Below the pieces are notes generated by a model, which saw only the letters and a list, made by a program, of their open reading frames with translations, did no database searches and was not told where the DNA came from. The position numbers and the translations under genes were made by a program. From Pseudarthrobacter sp. W1I19 (GTDB lineage Bacteria; Actinomycetota; Actinomycetes; Actinomycetales; Micrococcaceae): a stretch of 64,000 nt of DNA. Positions 18,671 through 27,238 of the stretch are shown piece after piece (the first letter of the stretch is position 1; each line of letters begins with the position of its first letter). The stretch is taken from assembly GCF_030817835.1 (NCBI RefSeq), contig NZ_JAUSZR010000001.1, positions 3,472,001-3,536,000 on the forward strand, in the 5' to 3' direction.

Positions 18671-19723
18671 TTAGCCGGCATCCGGGCGCCAGTACTGCAG
18701 CCCGCCGCCGGTGGCGCCGTCGAGGCCGACGTCGACCACAGCATACGGAAACGTCCGGCGGTCCGATTTGTCAGGTCCGCGGCCACGGACATCCGAACAC
18801 CATGTACCGGTGTTGACGTACCGGGTGGCGCCGCCCTCGAGCGCAGCCTCAAGGGCCCGGTGGGTGTGGCCCGAGACGTACCAGGCCACCGCTGATCCAT
18901 GCGCCTCAAGGGTGCGTGCCACCTGGCCCGCAGCCGCAGGAGCTTCCTCGCTGGCGATGCTGCGGCCGGCTGCAGCGAGAACCATACGGCTGGCGGTCCG
19001 CGGGAGCACCGACACCGTCCGGAAGCGGGACAGGCGTGCGAGATCCCGAACGGCGGCCCCGCCGAGCTCCAGCCGAAGCGCTTCGGCCTGCAACAGCTCG
19101 CCGTAGGCGAGCTCCCGGACGCGGCGTTCCGCCCGTTCTGATGCCAGGAAGGCCCGGGCAACGGCCCCGGCACGGCTGAGGCGCGAGTTCGACGGCTGGG
19201 CGTGCCAGGCGGCGAGCGGTGGCAGATCCAGTTCGTCGGTACCGCTGACCGCGGTGCGCAGCAGTTCGGGGATACGGTGCAGCGCGTGGTGCTGGTGCCC
19301 GTGCTCGGCCAAGAGAACGCCGGGTACGTGCAGGAACCACGGGTGCACCCGGACCTGGGCGGGCTCGACGGGTGACAGCAGCGATGCCAGGCGGGCGGCC
19401 ACCGAGGGCCGCGCCAGCTCCACGTCGTGGTTCCCGCACACGAAGTGCAGTTGAACCCCGCGCGCCGCACACCCTTCCAGCGCGCTCTGCGTCTCCGGGT
19501 GCCGGGCCAGGATGGATTCGAGGCGGGCCAGGCTCTCGTCTTCGGCGAGCCCTGCCAATTCGAAGGTGTCACCGACGAAAACGACGTGCTGCTGCGGACC
19601 TGACGCTTGGAGCACCTCGCGGCGCAGGAAATCGGGCAACACTTTGCCGGGGCGCCTGGGGTCCTCGTCCCCCACGCCGAGGTGGAGGTCGCTGAGGAGC
19701 CACCACCGCGCCGAGCGGTTCAC
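18671..19723 (-). CDS. Metallophosphoesterase
   Basis: 350 residues. The calcineurin-like metal-binding motifs are complete and in order: SDLH (near 11-14), VGDTFE, CGNHD, HGHQH and SGHTH. It hydrolyses a phosphoester in the cytoplasm; the substrate is not predictable. It is the last gene of the leftward polysaccharide operon. The GTG at 19723 was preferred because it overlaps the preceding stop as GTGA, the junction style used through this operon. Longer starts at 19765 or 19774 would overlap the upstream gene by about 50 bp. Confidence 0.85.
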   Translation of the reverse strand: MNRSARWWLLSDLHLGVGDEDPRRPGKVLPDFLRREVLQASGPQQHVVFVGDTFELAGLAEDESLARLESILARHPETQSALEGCAARGVQLHFVCGNHDVELARPSVAARLASLLSPVEPAQVRVHPWFLHVPGVLLAEHGHQHHALHRIPELLRTAVSGTDELDLPPLAAWHAQPSNSRLSRAGAVARAFLASERAERRVRELAYGELLQAEALRLELGGAAVRDLARLSRFRTVSVLPRTASRMVLAAAGRSIASEEAPAAAGQVARTLEAHGSAVAWYVSGHTHRALEAALEGGATRYVNTGTWCSDVRGRGPDKSDRRTFPYAVVDVGLDGATGGGLQYWRPDAG

Positions 19724-19923
19724 GTCAGTAGTTCCAGCAGGCGTGGCAGGAAGAGGAACAGGCATATCAACCACATGACGGCGACGGCCGTGTGGCTCAC
19801 TGCCCGGCCGAGGAGCCTCGGGCGGACGGTTTGCCGCGGGTCCGGTCCGGCGTGCCGGACCTCGAGCGTGACAAGGGTGGCGAGCAGGACAGCAGCCACC
19901 ACCAGTGCTGCCAGATCAATCAT
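19720..19923 (-). CDS. Small two-span membrane protein of the polysaccharide operon
   Basis: 67 residues: an N-terminal hydrophobic helix (MIDLAALVVAAVLLATLVTLEV), a short basic loop (RQTVRPRLLGR), and a second helix (TAVAVMWLICLFLFLPRLLELL). No family recognised. Its ATG overlaps the stop of the upstream gene as ATGA, and its stop overlaps the next start as GTGA, so it is translationally coupled on both sides. A role as an accessory subunit of the neighbouring membrane machinery is inference from position. Confidence 0.7.
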   Translation of the reverse strand: MIDLAALVVAAVLLATLVTLEVRHAGPDPRQTVRPRLLGRAVSHTAVAVMWLICLFLFLPRLLELLT

Positions 19924-20264
19924 GACGCAGCCTCCTGCCGTGCGCGTGCAATGCACGCAAGGATGGTGATAACGCCCATCGAGATGACGCATGCCTGCCA
20001 GGACCACACTGCGAGGTAGAACATCGCTGTGGACACCGCGGTGAGCGTGGCCAGGCCAAGCGCCAGGAGGAGCAGCATTCCGAGGGCAAGGTCGGTAACC
20101 GGGGTGAGTCGGGCCAGTGCCCGCCCCGGCAGCAGGATGAGGACCGCTACCGCGGCGACCGTTTGCAGTGGTGTCGGCAGCCCCACAAGGGTGAGGAGCG
20201 CCAGTACGACGGCGGCGAGGCCGAGCACGATGGTGGGCCGTTTGGCTAATGTCATGGCACTCAT
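19920..20264 (-). CDS. Small polytopic membrane protein of the polysaccharide operon
   Basis: 114 residues with four hydrophobic segments: IVLGLAAVVLALLTLV; TVAAVAVLILLPG; LALGMLLLLALGLATLTAV; and the SWQACVISMGVITILAC region. The LILLPGRALAR stretch resembles the short loop of DUF1616-like or polysaccharide-associated membrane proteins, but I cannot assign a family. Both ends are ATGA overlaps with neighbours. It probably works with the 592-residue membrane protein encoded immediately upstream. Confidence 0.7.
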   Translation of the reverse strand: MSAMTLAKRPTIVLGLAAVVLALLTLVGLPTPLQTVAAVAVLILLPGRALARLTPVTDLALGMLLLLALGLATLTAVSTAMFYLAVWSWQACVISMGVITILACIARARQEAAS

Positions 20265-22039
20265 GGCGCCACCCGGTAGACGCGCGCGTCGGTGTTGCTG
20301 AACGCCAGTTCCACGCCGTTCTGCATGCTGATCCACTCCTCCAACTCGGCAAAACCTTGTGCACTGCTGTCGCCCTGGAGCACCACGCTCGCCTCGGACG
20401 AGCGCATGAAGAGCATCATGGCGCCCCCGGGGTTGTGCCGGGCGTAATTGAAGACGATGGGGCCGCAGGTAGCCGTCGTCAGGTCCTCCCGGCACAGGTC
20501 GTCCATTGTCCGGTAACGGTGATCGAGGTAGGACTCGCTGCGCCATGGCGTCGGGTGGGCGGCCGAGAGGATCGCCATGCCCGGGGGCGCCAGCTGTTGC
20601 ACGGTGGCGACTGCGTCCATCTCGCTGTCAGTGAAAACGTCATACTGGGCGTTTCCAAACCGGCCGGTCACGGTCAGCACGGCCAGCAGGAAGCAGGTGA
20701 GCACAAGGGCGCCCGTGGCACGGGAGGACGGGCGGGTGCCCCGGTCCGAGGGAAGCAGGACCGAGCTCGCCAGCAGTGCAATGAAGGGCAGCGCGAACAA
20801 CGAGACGCGGATGAGCATTTCTCCGCCGTATGCCTGCGCCGGGAAAAGCAGCAGCGGTGCGCCGGCGAGCAGGACCACCCTGATGTCCAGGCGCTTCCTC
20901 CGCCAGTCACGCACGGCTCCCACGGCGGCGAGCGCCCAAAGCAGAACGGTGAGGAGAACCCGAAGCTGCACCACGAGCAGGTGCCCGGCAGACCCGCTCA
21001 CGCGCTCGACGACGTTCGCCTCGGCCGCAACCTGCAGCCCCGCGTCCTCCAGGAGCGGATGTCCGGCGAGGTACGTACTCGCTGGGTAGATGAGCCAGAG
21101 CACCAGCACTAGGCCGGCGATCAGGGGCAGCCGGCTGGTCCATACCCGTCCGCTGAGGGTGAGAACGGTGATGACGATGAGCAGGATAAACGGCGTCAGC
21201 TGATGGCTCGCGGTGATGACGGGGATGAGCAGGAGGGTCACGACGAGAGCGGCCAGCCGGAATCCCGCCCGGGGCTCGGCCGGTGACCGCTCCCGCCACC
21301 ACTGCCCGAGGTCGGCTGGCCGGAAGCCGTGGAACTTGGCGGACCGCGCGGCCAGGGGACCGAGAAGCATTCCAAGCACAACGAGGTACAGGAAGAAGCC
21401 AAAGGCTTGTGGAGACAGGTAGTCCTGGTCCTGCCAGTTACCAAGGCAGAACAGCCAGAGCACCAGCCAGCGCCGACGCGGATCCCGCGTCAGGTAACCG
21501 GTGAGCACCGCGACGGCAACGAGCCACAGACTCACGTTGAATACTGGAGCCCACAGTGCAAGGCTCACCGGGTCGAGCCCCGTTGCCCCGAGGACCGTCG
21601 CCAGCAGGGCGAAGAAACCGGGCCAGTTGAAGTAAGCGTCGATGTTCGGATCGACCCGCTGCATGCCCGAGAGGGCATCGGCGATGCCGAGATGCCGGAA
21701 CGCGACCTCGCCGCGCGGTACATCTGTAACGAAGGCTGCGGTCCCGAAGAGCACGAGCACGAGCACCGCGACGAGCCAAATCATCACGGGGCCCCTCGCC
21801 GGGCCCGCCGCGTCCCCCCGCAACGCCACGAAGAAGGCGGCATTAAGAATCAGGACGCCGGCCCAGAAGGGGACGGGCAGGACGGCCACGAGCCCCAAGT
21901 CGCTGGTCACAGGCACTGCCACGGTGGACGCGGCCCACACAACAAGGGCCAGGGACACCGCGCCGGCGAGGGCACACCACAGGTCGCGGGGCTTCCAGCG
22001 CCGGTCTATGCGGCTGGGCGTATCAAGCGTGCTGGTCAT
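20261..22039 (-). CDS. Large polytopic membrane protein, GT-C or polymerase-like
   Basis: 592 residues with roughly 12-14 membrane segments and a soluble C-terminal ~100 residues. The first large external region contains MQRVDPNIDAYFNWPGFF and then WQDQDYLSPQAFGFFLY, the kind of acidic/aromatic periplasmic loop seen in GT-C glycosyltransferases and polysaccharide polymerases. No assigned family is certain. The ATG at 22039 has AGGAGGTACG directly upstream and overlaps the flippase stop as ATGA. In an operon with a flippase and three GT2 enzymes, lipid-linked sugar transfer or repeat-unit polymerisation is the likely job. Confidence 0.75.
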   Translation of the reverse strand: MTSTLDTPSRIDRRWKPRDLWCALAGAVSLALVVWAASTVAVPVTSDLGLVAVLPVPFWAGVLILNAAFFVALRGDAAGPARGPVMIWLVAVLVLVLFGTAAFVTDVPRGEVAFRHLGIADALSGMQRVDPNIDAYFNWPGFFALLATVLGATGLDPVSLALWAPVFNVSLWLVAVAVLTGYLTRDPRRRWLVLWLFCLGNWQDQDYLSPQAFGFFLYLVVLGMLLGPLAARSAKFHGFRPADLGQWWRERSPAEPRAGFRLAALVVTLLLIPVITASHQLTPFILLIVITVLTLSGRVWTSRLPLIAGLVLVLWLIYPASTYLAGHPLLEDAGLQVAAEANVVERVSGSAGHLLVVQLRVLLTVLLWALAAVGAVRDWRRKRLDIRVVLLAGAPLLLFPAQAYGGEMLIRVSLFALPFIALLASSVLLPSDRGTRPSSRATGALVLTCFLLAVLTVTGRFGNAQYDVFTDSEMDAVATVQQLAPPGMAILSAAHPTPWRSESYLDHRYRTMDDLCREDLTTATCGPIVFNYARHNPGGAMMLFMRSSEASVVLQGDSSAQGFAELEEWISMQNGVELAFSNTDARVYRVAP

Positions 22040-23319
22040 CGTACCTCCTGTTTGACGCGCCGGAGGACTGCGATCAACCGAATGCCGACCACCAGGGCTC
22101 CGATAGAGAGCACCACCAGCCAGGTAAGGGCCATGGCGCTGGGGCCGCTTCCAGCGGCCGACAATGCTGAGATGCAAAGGGCGGCGGCGAGCACCACGCC
22201 CACCGTGATGGCCTCAACGTAGCGACCGCGGGCACGGCACACGGCGTTGTAGGCCTGCAGCACCGCATAGGCCACCACGCCGGCCGCCAACCACCGCAGG
22301 GCGCCGGCTGACGCGTCGGCGTACCGGTCTCCGAGCAAATGGAGCAGGGGGCGGGCGAAGACGATGAGGACGACGGCGCCCAGCCCTCCGATGGCGAGCG
22401 ACCACCGGAGAGTCGCCCACGTGGTCGATACGAGGCGGCCAGGATCCCGGACACCCTCGGAGAACTGAACGATGCCCATCAACATCGGAGCGGTATAGGC
22501 TGCCCACGCCATCATCCAAGCGGGGTACCAGTAGGCAGCGGCCTCCGGCGACACCATGTGCGCAAGCAGGAGCGGCAGCACCAGCCCGGGGGCACGCTCG
22601 GTGAGCGTGAGGAGCTGGTTCGGGATGCCAAGCATCAGCAGCGGACGGCCGCGCGCCGGGTGCAAGGATGGCCGCGGCCGGTAGCCCACAAGTCGTCGCA
22701 ACTGGATGACGCCCACGATGCATGTCAGGGCGGTCCCGAGGGTCCAGCAGGCCATCAGCAGGTCTGCCGCCGCGGGATGCGCCAGCCAGGCCACGAGCGC
22801 TGCAGCCCCGAGTGAGACGCCGCCGCCCATCGTGTACCTCAAGGTGGCGCTGGCGCCGCGTCCCAGTGCCACAAGGGCCTGGTCCAGCACGGTACCCATT
22901 GTTCCGGTCACGGCGGCCACGAGGAACATCAGCCAGAAGAGAACCGATGTCGAGGCCGTGTCCGGGGCTGCGGTCAGCTGCAGGACGAGGTACCCCAGGG
23001 CCAGCACGGTGCTGGCTACCCCCACGATTGCGAACGCCGCATCCAGCACCCGCGCCGGCGGTTCCCCCCGCCCCACCGAGACGATCACGGCCGACCCTGC
23101 GCCCAGCACCGCGAGCTGAGCGCAGATCAACACTGCCGAGACGGCGGCCGTAGTGAGCCCGACCTCACGGTCGGAGGCCGCGTGTGCGGCCACCACCCAG
23201 AAAGCGAAACCCGAGCCGGTCTGGGCACCCTTGGCAATGATGAGGCCTATTGAACTGCGCAGTGCGGAGTGCCGGACGGGCGGGCCGTCCACGGCGGATT
23301 TCCCCCTCACTGTTGTCAC
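22036..23319 (-). CDS. Wzx-like polysaccharide flippase (MOP superfamily)
   Basis: 427 residues, about 12 membrane segments, with the pattern of oligosaccharide/lipopolysaccharide flippases: an N-terminal SIGLIIAKGAQTGSGFAFWVV helix, paired six-helix halves, and LLTLTERAPGLVLPLLLAH at the start of the second half. It would move lipid-linked glycan across the membrane. The GTG at 23319 overlaps the upstream glycosyltransferase stop as GTGA, and AAGGG lies upstream; a second GTG at 23310 is possible. Confidence 0.82.
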   Translation of the reverse strand: MTTVRGKSAVDGPPVRHSALRSSIGLIIAKGAQTGSGFAFWVVAAHAASDREVGLTTAAVSAVLICAQLAVLGAGSAVIVSVGRGEPPARVLDAAFAIVGVASTVLALGYLVLQLTAAPDTASTSVLFWLMFLVAAVTGTMGTVLDQALVALGRGASATLRYTMGGGVSLGAAALVAWLAHPAAADLLMACWTLGTALTCIVGVIQLRRLVGYRPRPSLHPARGRPLLMLGIPNQLLTLTERAPGLVLPLLLAHMVSPEAAAYWYPAWMMAWAAYTAPMLMGIVQFSEGVRDPGRLVSTTWATLRWSLAIGGLGAVVLIVFARPLLHLLGDRYADASAGALRWLAAGVVAYAVLQAYNAVCRARGRYVEAITVGVVLAAALCISALSAAGSGPSAMALTWLVVLSIGALVVGIRLIAVLRRVKQEVR

Positions 23320-24128
23320 GATGCGAAACCCTTGACCAAACCCGTGTAGTTGTACCAGCAGAAGGCGATGTAGTAGCGAAGCCAGCGGGGCTGGCCCGCG
23401 GCGAGGCTCAAGGCGCTGCCCCGGACCGCGGCGGCGGCGGGCAGCAGCGCCAACCTCGCGCCGCGCCAGCCGTGTTTGCGGATCATCCGTCCCAGTCCGG
23501 TTCCATCCATGAGGAACTGGTCGAGCGCAAAGTCGAAGTCGTCTGCGGCGAATCGATGTTCGACGACGACGCGGCGTGACACCGCCGTTCGCAGCCCGGA
23601 CTGCCGCATCCGCCAACGCAGCTCGATGTCCTCCCCCGACTTGAACGAGTCGTCGAAGCCCAGGCCCAGCATCAGGTCCCGGTTGACGATCGTCGCCACG
23701 AGCCCGAACCAGTTGCGGCTGCGGCCGGTGCGGTGGTGGTGTGCCAGCGCCTGCCCCCAGTAGCCCGGTCCGGCGACACTTTCCAGGCCGGCCTGGAGGG
23801 CATCGTGTCCGTCCTCCACCAGCTCTGTGAGCAGGTCGGCCACTCCCCTAGGCCCGAACACAACGTCGGCATCAACAAGAAGGACCCAAGGGGTGTTACT
23901 GCTCCGCACACCGAGCGTTCGTGCCCAGGGCAGGCCGCGGCCCTCGTCACTGAGGACCCTGGCACCGGCGGCGAGCGCGAGCTCGACGGTGCGGTCGGTG
24001 GAGAGCCCGTCCACCACAATGATTTCAGCGACACCTTGTTGGCGGAGGGCCTCCAGGCAGCGCGGGAGCAGGCTCTCAGCGTTGCGGGCCGGAACGACGG
24101 CAGTAACGTCGGCAGGACTGTGAGTCAT
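23316..24128 (-). CDS. Glycosyltransferase family 2
   Basis: 270 residues, GT-A fold. Seen: VTAVVPARNAESLLPRCL at the N-terminus, IIVVDGLSTDRTVELA for nucleotide-sugar binding, the metal-binding DxD as LLVDADVVF, and a later GEDIELRWRMRQSG (the ED acid motif of GT2). The C-terminal LALLPAAAAVRGSALSL segment may sit at the membrane. The ATG at 24128 follows GGGAG. It lies 13 bp behind the HprK-like kinase gene and overlaps the flippase gene by four bases. Confidence 0.88.
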   Translation of the reverse strand: MTHSPADVTAVVPARNAESLLPRCLEALRQQGVAEIIVVDGLSTDRTVELALAAGARVLSDEGRGLPWARTLGVRSSNTPWVLLVDADVVFGPRGVADLLTELVEDGHDALQAGLESVAGPGYWGQALAHHHRTGRSRNWFGLVATIVNRDLMLGLGFDDSFKSGEDIELRWRMRQSGLRTAVSRRVVVEHRFAADDFDFALDQFLMDGTGLGRMIRKHGWRGARLALLPAAAAVRGSALSLAAGQPRWLRYYIAFCWYNYTGLVKGFAS

Positions 24129-24141
24129 GGTCTCCCACCCC

Positions 24142-25233
24142 TCAGGCCTGGTCGTCCAGGACCGACGGCAGCAGTTCCTCAAGATGCCGGACGATGTCGT
24201 CGGACGCCTCATCCGCGGAGTACGAGGCAGGCACCTGCAGCAGGTGGCAGGGGCGTCCGTCGAGCGCCTTGTTCAGTACGAGCCCCTTGGCCGCGAAGTG
24301 CTCGCGCCACGGGACGACGGACGTGGCCGCCAGGCCGGTGACTACTTGCTGCGAGAAGCCTGCCATCTCGATGTGGAAGTTGCCGATCATGCGGTCCACC
24401 ATCCAGTCGGTGCTCCGCTCGAGAATCCGGGTCTTGGTACCCTCGAAGCGCTCAACATAGATGGCGGCGGCGAGCGGGGCCGTGGTGGTCACTTCACGCC
24501 CTGGGAACGCGGTGGCCGCGTCAACCATGCGGTGCTCCGGCGACCACCGGCGGGAGAAGTCCGCGAGCCGCGGATACCGGATGACATACGGGTGGACCAC
24601 AGTGGTGAGGCGGCCGACGCTCTGTGAGAACCGTGGGGGGACGAGGGGCTTCCGGACACCTTCGAACAAGTGCGGGTAGATATTCCGGTGGTGCGGCTTG
24701 ATGAACATAGGTTTCGCGTAGCCGAGCAGCGTGGCGTCCTCCGCGAGGAAGGCCCAGTCATCACCCATGAAAGACCAGCCCTCGCGCCGCATCAGCTTGG
24801 CCGCCGTGCTCGTCTTACCGGTCCCTCCGGCCGCGGGAAGCGCGATCGCGTGCCCCCGGTAGGCCATCGTTGCCGCATGGATCATGGCAGCGCCCCGGGC
24901 GATCATGGCCGCATCGAGCACGGGAACCACAGATGTCAACAGCTCACCCGATCCGTGGACGCGCCACTGGTCTGCGTCCCTGACCACCTGGACCCGATCT
25001 GCGTTGAAGCGCACGGTGGTGTCGGTGTATGCCAGCTCGTGCTCAAGCAGGCCCGCATCCGGCATTGGCTCCGGCCGGTCATCGACCACGATGTCGGCCG
25101 GCCGTTCGGTGTCGGTGGCGAAACACGCCAACATGGTCCGGAGCTGGTGTGCTGCCGGAGCCTGTGCGTCCACACGGATGGTGAGGCGGCCGTGGATGTC
25201 GAAATTCAATGCCTTAGTTTCTCTGGTGCGCAT
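24142..25233 (-). CDS. HprK-related P-loop kinase in polysaccharide operon
   Basis: 363 residues. The middle resembles the catalytic part of HPr kinase/phosphorylase: MIHAATMAYRG, a P-loop AAGGTGKTS (134-142) and the acidic motif MGDDWAFL (156-163). The N-terminal ~100 residues are unlike HprK and may be a substrate-binding region. HprK homologues of this kind outside PTS operons include the HPr-rel-A systems and the kinases that phosphorylate lasso-peptide precursors. No HPr, PqqD or lasso cyclase is next to it. Its immediate upstream neighbour, 13 bp away, is a 44-residue peptide that could be a substrate (inference). The ATG at 25233 follows AGGGGAC. Confidence 0.75.
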   Translation of the reverse strand: MRTRETKALNFDIHGRLTIRVDAQAPAAHQLRTMLACFATDTERPADIVVDDRPEPMPDAGLLEHELAYTDTTVRFNADRVQVVRDADQWRVHGSGELLTSVVPVLDAAMIARGAAMIHAATMAYRGHAIALPAAGGTGKTSTAAKLMRREGWSFMGDDWAFLAEDATLLGYAKPMFIKPHHRNIYPHLFEGVRKPLVPPRFSQSVGRLTTVVHPYVIRYPRLADFSRRWSPEHRMVDAATAFPGREVTTTAPLAAAIYVERFEGTKTRILERSTDWMVDRMIGNFHIEMAGFSQQVVTGLAATSVVPWREHFAAKGLVLNKALDGRPCHLLQVPASYSADEASDDIVRHLEELLPSVLDDQA

Positions 25234-25246
25234 AGTCGTCCCCTAA

Positions 25247-25381
25247 CTAAATGGTGTCGCTTGGATCGTTGTTGCTGATGTAAGTCGTGTCGCCCCGGCG
25301 GAGTGTGTCCGTGGTGTCATCCCGGCGGGTGGTTGCAGGTGGACCGGTGGCGGCGGGACCGCGCAGGAAGACCGCGGTCAC
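25247..25381 (-). CDS. 44-residue Thr/Asp-rich peptide, coupled to GT2 and HprK-like genes
   Basis: Short reading frame starting GTG at 25381, which overlaps the upstream glycosyltransferase stop as GTGA, with GGGAAG a few bases upstream. The product starts with VTAVFLRGP, then a small-residue stretch, and ends with two imperfect copies of a motif, TRRDDTTDTL and LRRGDTTYIS, followed by NNDPSDTI. The DNA under the two motifs keeps GTGTC-NN-CCCGGCGG in both copies (minus-strand gene, 25289-25331). Half of the second part is Thr, Asp or Ser. No family recognised. The junction style matches real genes in this operon, which is the main reason to list it. Confidence 0.5.
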   Translation of the reverse strand: MTAVFLRGPAATGPPATTRRDDTTDTLRRGDTTYISNNDPSDTI

Positions 25382-26373
25382 TTGACTTCCCGCCACGGGC
25401 TGACTCCGGCCAGTACCGGCTGGCTCAAGGGCCTCCCAGGCACGTGCGCCAGCTGGCGTCCCCGAAGGTAGCCTGCCGCCGTACACCCCACGACTGCGAC
25501 GTAGGCGGCTGCGCGGCCCAGTCCTGCGGGATCACCGCGGGTCCAGTCATACATCGCTAAAAAGACGGCCCGGGGCAGGATGCTGCGCACGTACCGGCGT
25601 TCGGGGCCGAGGGCCCGCTTGTGCCCGACGACGTGACTGACCTGGGCTTTCGAAATGCCTTCCGACCAGGAGCGTGAAAGCATGTAGCGGACGGTTCCCC
25701 TGTTTGCGGGCACATGGTGCCGTACCAGCGCCGCCGGCTCGTAAACGATGCGGCATCCGGGGGCACCCATGGTCGACCGAATGCAGATCTCGGTTTCCTC
25801 GCAGCCTAAGGGAGTGGAACCCTGCCGGCCCAACGAGTGGTTGAAACCGCCCACGGTCCGAATGACGTCAAGCCGGAACGACATGTTGGCACCGATCACG
25901 TTCCTGACTTCGGATGCCACGCGTGGCAGGCCCCGGTGGCTGCAGCCGACGATCCAGTCGAGCTCTTCGCCGAAGTAACCGGGCCGGCCCGCCTCCCAGA
26001 GGGGTTCCACCCGGCCGCCCACACCGAGCACCTCAGGATCGTCGTAGAGCGCCATGAGCCGTTCAAGCCAGTCCGGCGCGGCTATTGCATCATCATCAAG
26101 GAAGGCCACAACGTCCGAGTCCGCCAGTCCCACGCCCGTGTTGCGGGCTCCGGAGAGTCCCCGCGGGCCGGTGTTTTTCACGACGGTGACGTCATCTACG
26201 GTCGCAGCCAAACGCTCGTAAAGTTCGTCGTTGTGGTCAACCACCACCAGGACCTCTTTAGGGGCCCAGGTTTGCACGCGGAGGGATTCGATGACATCCA
26301 GCAGCCAACTCCAGCGTTCGGTGGTGTAGGCGCAGACGATCACGCTGACGCTCGGGAAAGGTAAGTACGTCAT
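25378..26373 (-). CDS. Glycosyltransferase family 2
   Basis: 331 residues. N-terminal VSVIVCAYTTERWSWLLDVIESL, then GLSGARNTGV and the DDD metal motif VVAFLDDDAIAAP, then WIVGCSHRGLP and GCEETEICIR as the acceptor/catalytic acid region. This matches GT2 enzymes making surface glycans in actinobacteria. The ATG at 26373 is one base after the preceding stop. The last ~70 residues contain a hydrophobic stretch (AAAYVAVVGCTAAGYL) that may anchor it at the membrane. Confidence 0.9.
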   Translation of the reverse strand: MTYLPFPSVSVIVCAYTTERWSWLLDVIESLRVQTWAPKEVLVVVDHNDELYERLAATVDDVTVVKNTGPRGLSGARNTGVGLADSDVVAFLDDDAIAAPDWLERLMALYDDPEVLGVGGRVEPLWEAGRPGYFGEELDWIVGCSHRGLPRVASEVRNVIGANMSFRLDVIRTVGGFNHSLGRQGSTPLGCEETEICIRSTMGAPGCRIVYEPAALVRHHVPANRGTVRYMLSRSWSEGISKAQVSHVVGHKRALGPERRYVRSILPRAVFLAMYDWTRGDPAGLGRAAAYVAVVGCTAAGYLRGRQLAHVPGRPLSQPVLAGVSPWREVK

Positions 26374-26374
26374 G

Positions 26375-27238
26375 TCACGCCACGCTTATGACGGGAAGAA
26401 CGCTGGTCGGATCGGTGGGCGTTCGCGGGAAGCTCACGTTGGCGTAGGCGTACTTCACCCTGCGCAGTGCCTCGGGGCGGGCGCCGGCCGTGGGGGCCTC
26501 CCACAGGAGGCACTCATGGGCCATGGTCTTCAGCACCCGCCAGCCGTCCCGGAACGTCTGGAGGTTTGATGCCCCCGATATACGGTCCAGCTCCAGGCTG
26601 GGGACTTCGGCAATCCGCAGGCCTGCCTTGGCAGCCCTGACGATCAGCTCCGTCTCAATTTCAAAACCGTCGGATTCCAGCTGCAGGACTTCCAGGCACT
26701 CCCGGCGGAAAGCGATGTAGCCGTAGCAGAGGTCCGAGTAGTTGCTGTGCAGAACGGCGTTGGCCAGCCCGGTCAGCGCACGGTTTCCGTAACGGCGCAG
26801 CCGGGTCAGGTCCTCGGACCCTCCTCCGGTGACGTGGCGGGAACCTTTGACGAAGTCGAAGTTGTGCTGGAGTGGAGAGACAAACCAGCCGATTTCCTGG
26901 GGATCCATGCTTCCATCAGCGTCCAGCATGACGATGATGTCACCTGTTGCTGCAGCAAACCCGGACCGCAGCGCAACTCCCTTGCCCTTGCGCTGCTCGT
27001 CCACCACCACGATGTCGTTGCGGACCGCCCGCGCCACTCCAACAGTGTTGTCTGTGGAACGGCCGTCAACAATCACCACCTCGTCGACGTAGAGGGGCAT
27101 CCGCCGGAGGACCCAAGGAATGTTTTGGGCCTCGTTCAGGGTTGGGATCACCACGCTGATGGAGGCTCTCTCGGGCACTGCCGCCAGCTTGGAGAAGGAA
27201 ATTGGGGGCTGAATGGAAATAGACAAATGCCTCACCAC
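26375..27238 (-). CDS. Glycosyltransferase family 2, DPM1/polyprenyl-phosphate type
   Basis: 287 residues. SISVVIPTLNEAQNIPWVL, IVDGRSTDNTV, EQRKGKGVALRSGF and MLDADGSMDP are the run of motifs of dolichol/polyprenyl-phosphate mannosyltransferase-like GT2 enzymes. No C-terminal membrane domain. It could load a sugar onto a polyprenyl carrier for the GT-C-like protein in the same operon. It is the first gene of the ten-gene leftward operon. The start is GTG at 27238 or 27235; neither has a clear ribosome site. Confidence 0.87.
   Translation of the reverse strand: MVRHLSISIQPPISFSKLAAVPERASISVVIPTLNEAQNIPWVLRRMPLYVDEVVIVDGRSTDNTVGVARAVRNDIVVVDEQRKGKGVALRSGFAAATGDIIVMLDADGSMDPQEIGWFVSPLQHNFDFVKGSRHVTGGGSEDLTRLRRYGNRALTGLANAVLHSNYSDLCYGYIAFRRECLEVLQLESDGFEIETELIVRAAKAGLRIAEVPSLELDRISGASNLQTFRDGWRVLKTMAHECLLWEAPTAGARPEALRRVKYAYANVSFPRTPTDPTSVLPVISVA

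Noticed and set aside
25247..25381. Lasso-peptide precursor next to a lasso kinase
   Set aside because: The peptide has no leader YxxP motif or Thr-Gly core boundary, and no lasso cyclase, protease or RRE protein is nearby, so I list it only as a possible kinase substrate.
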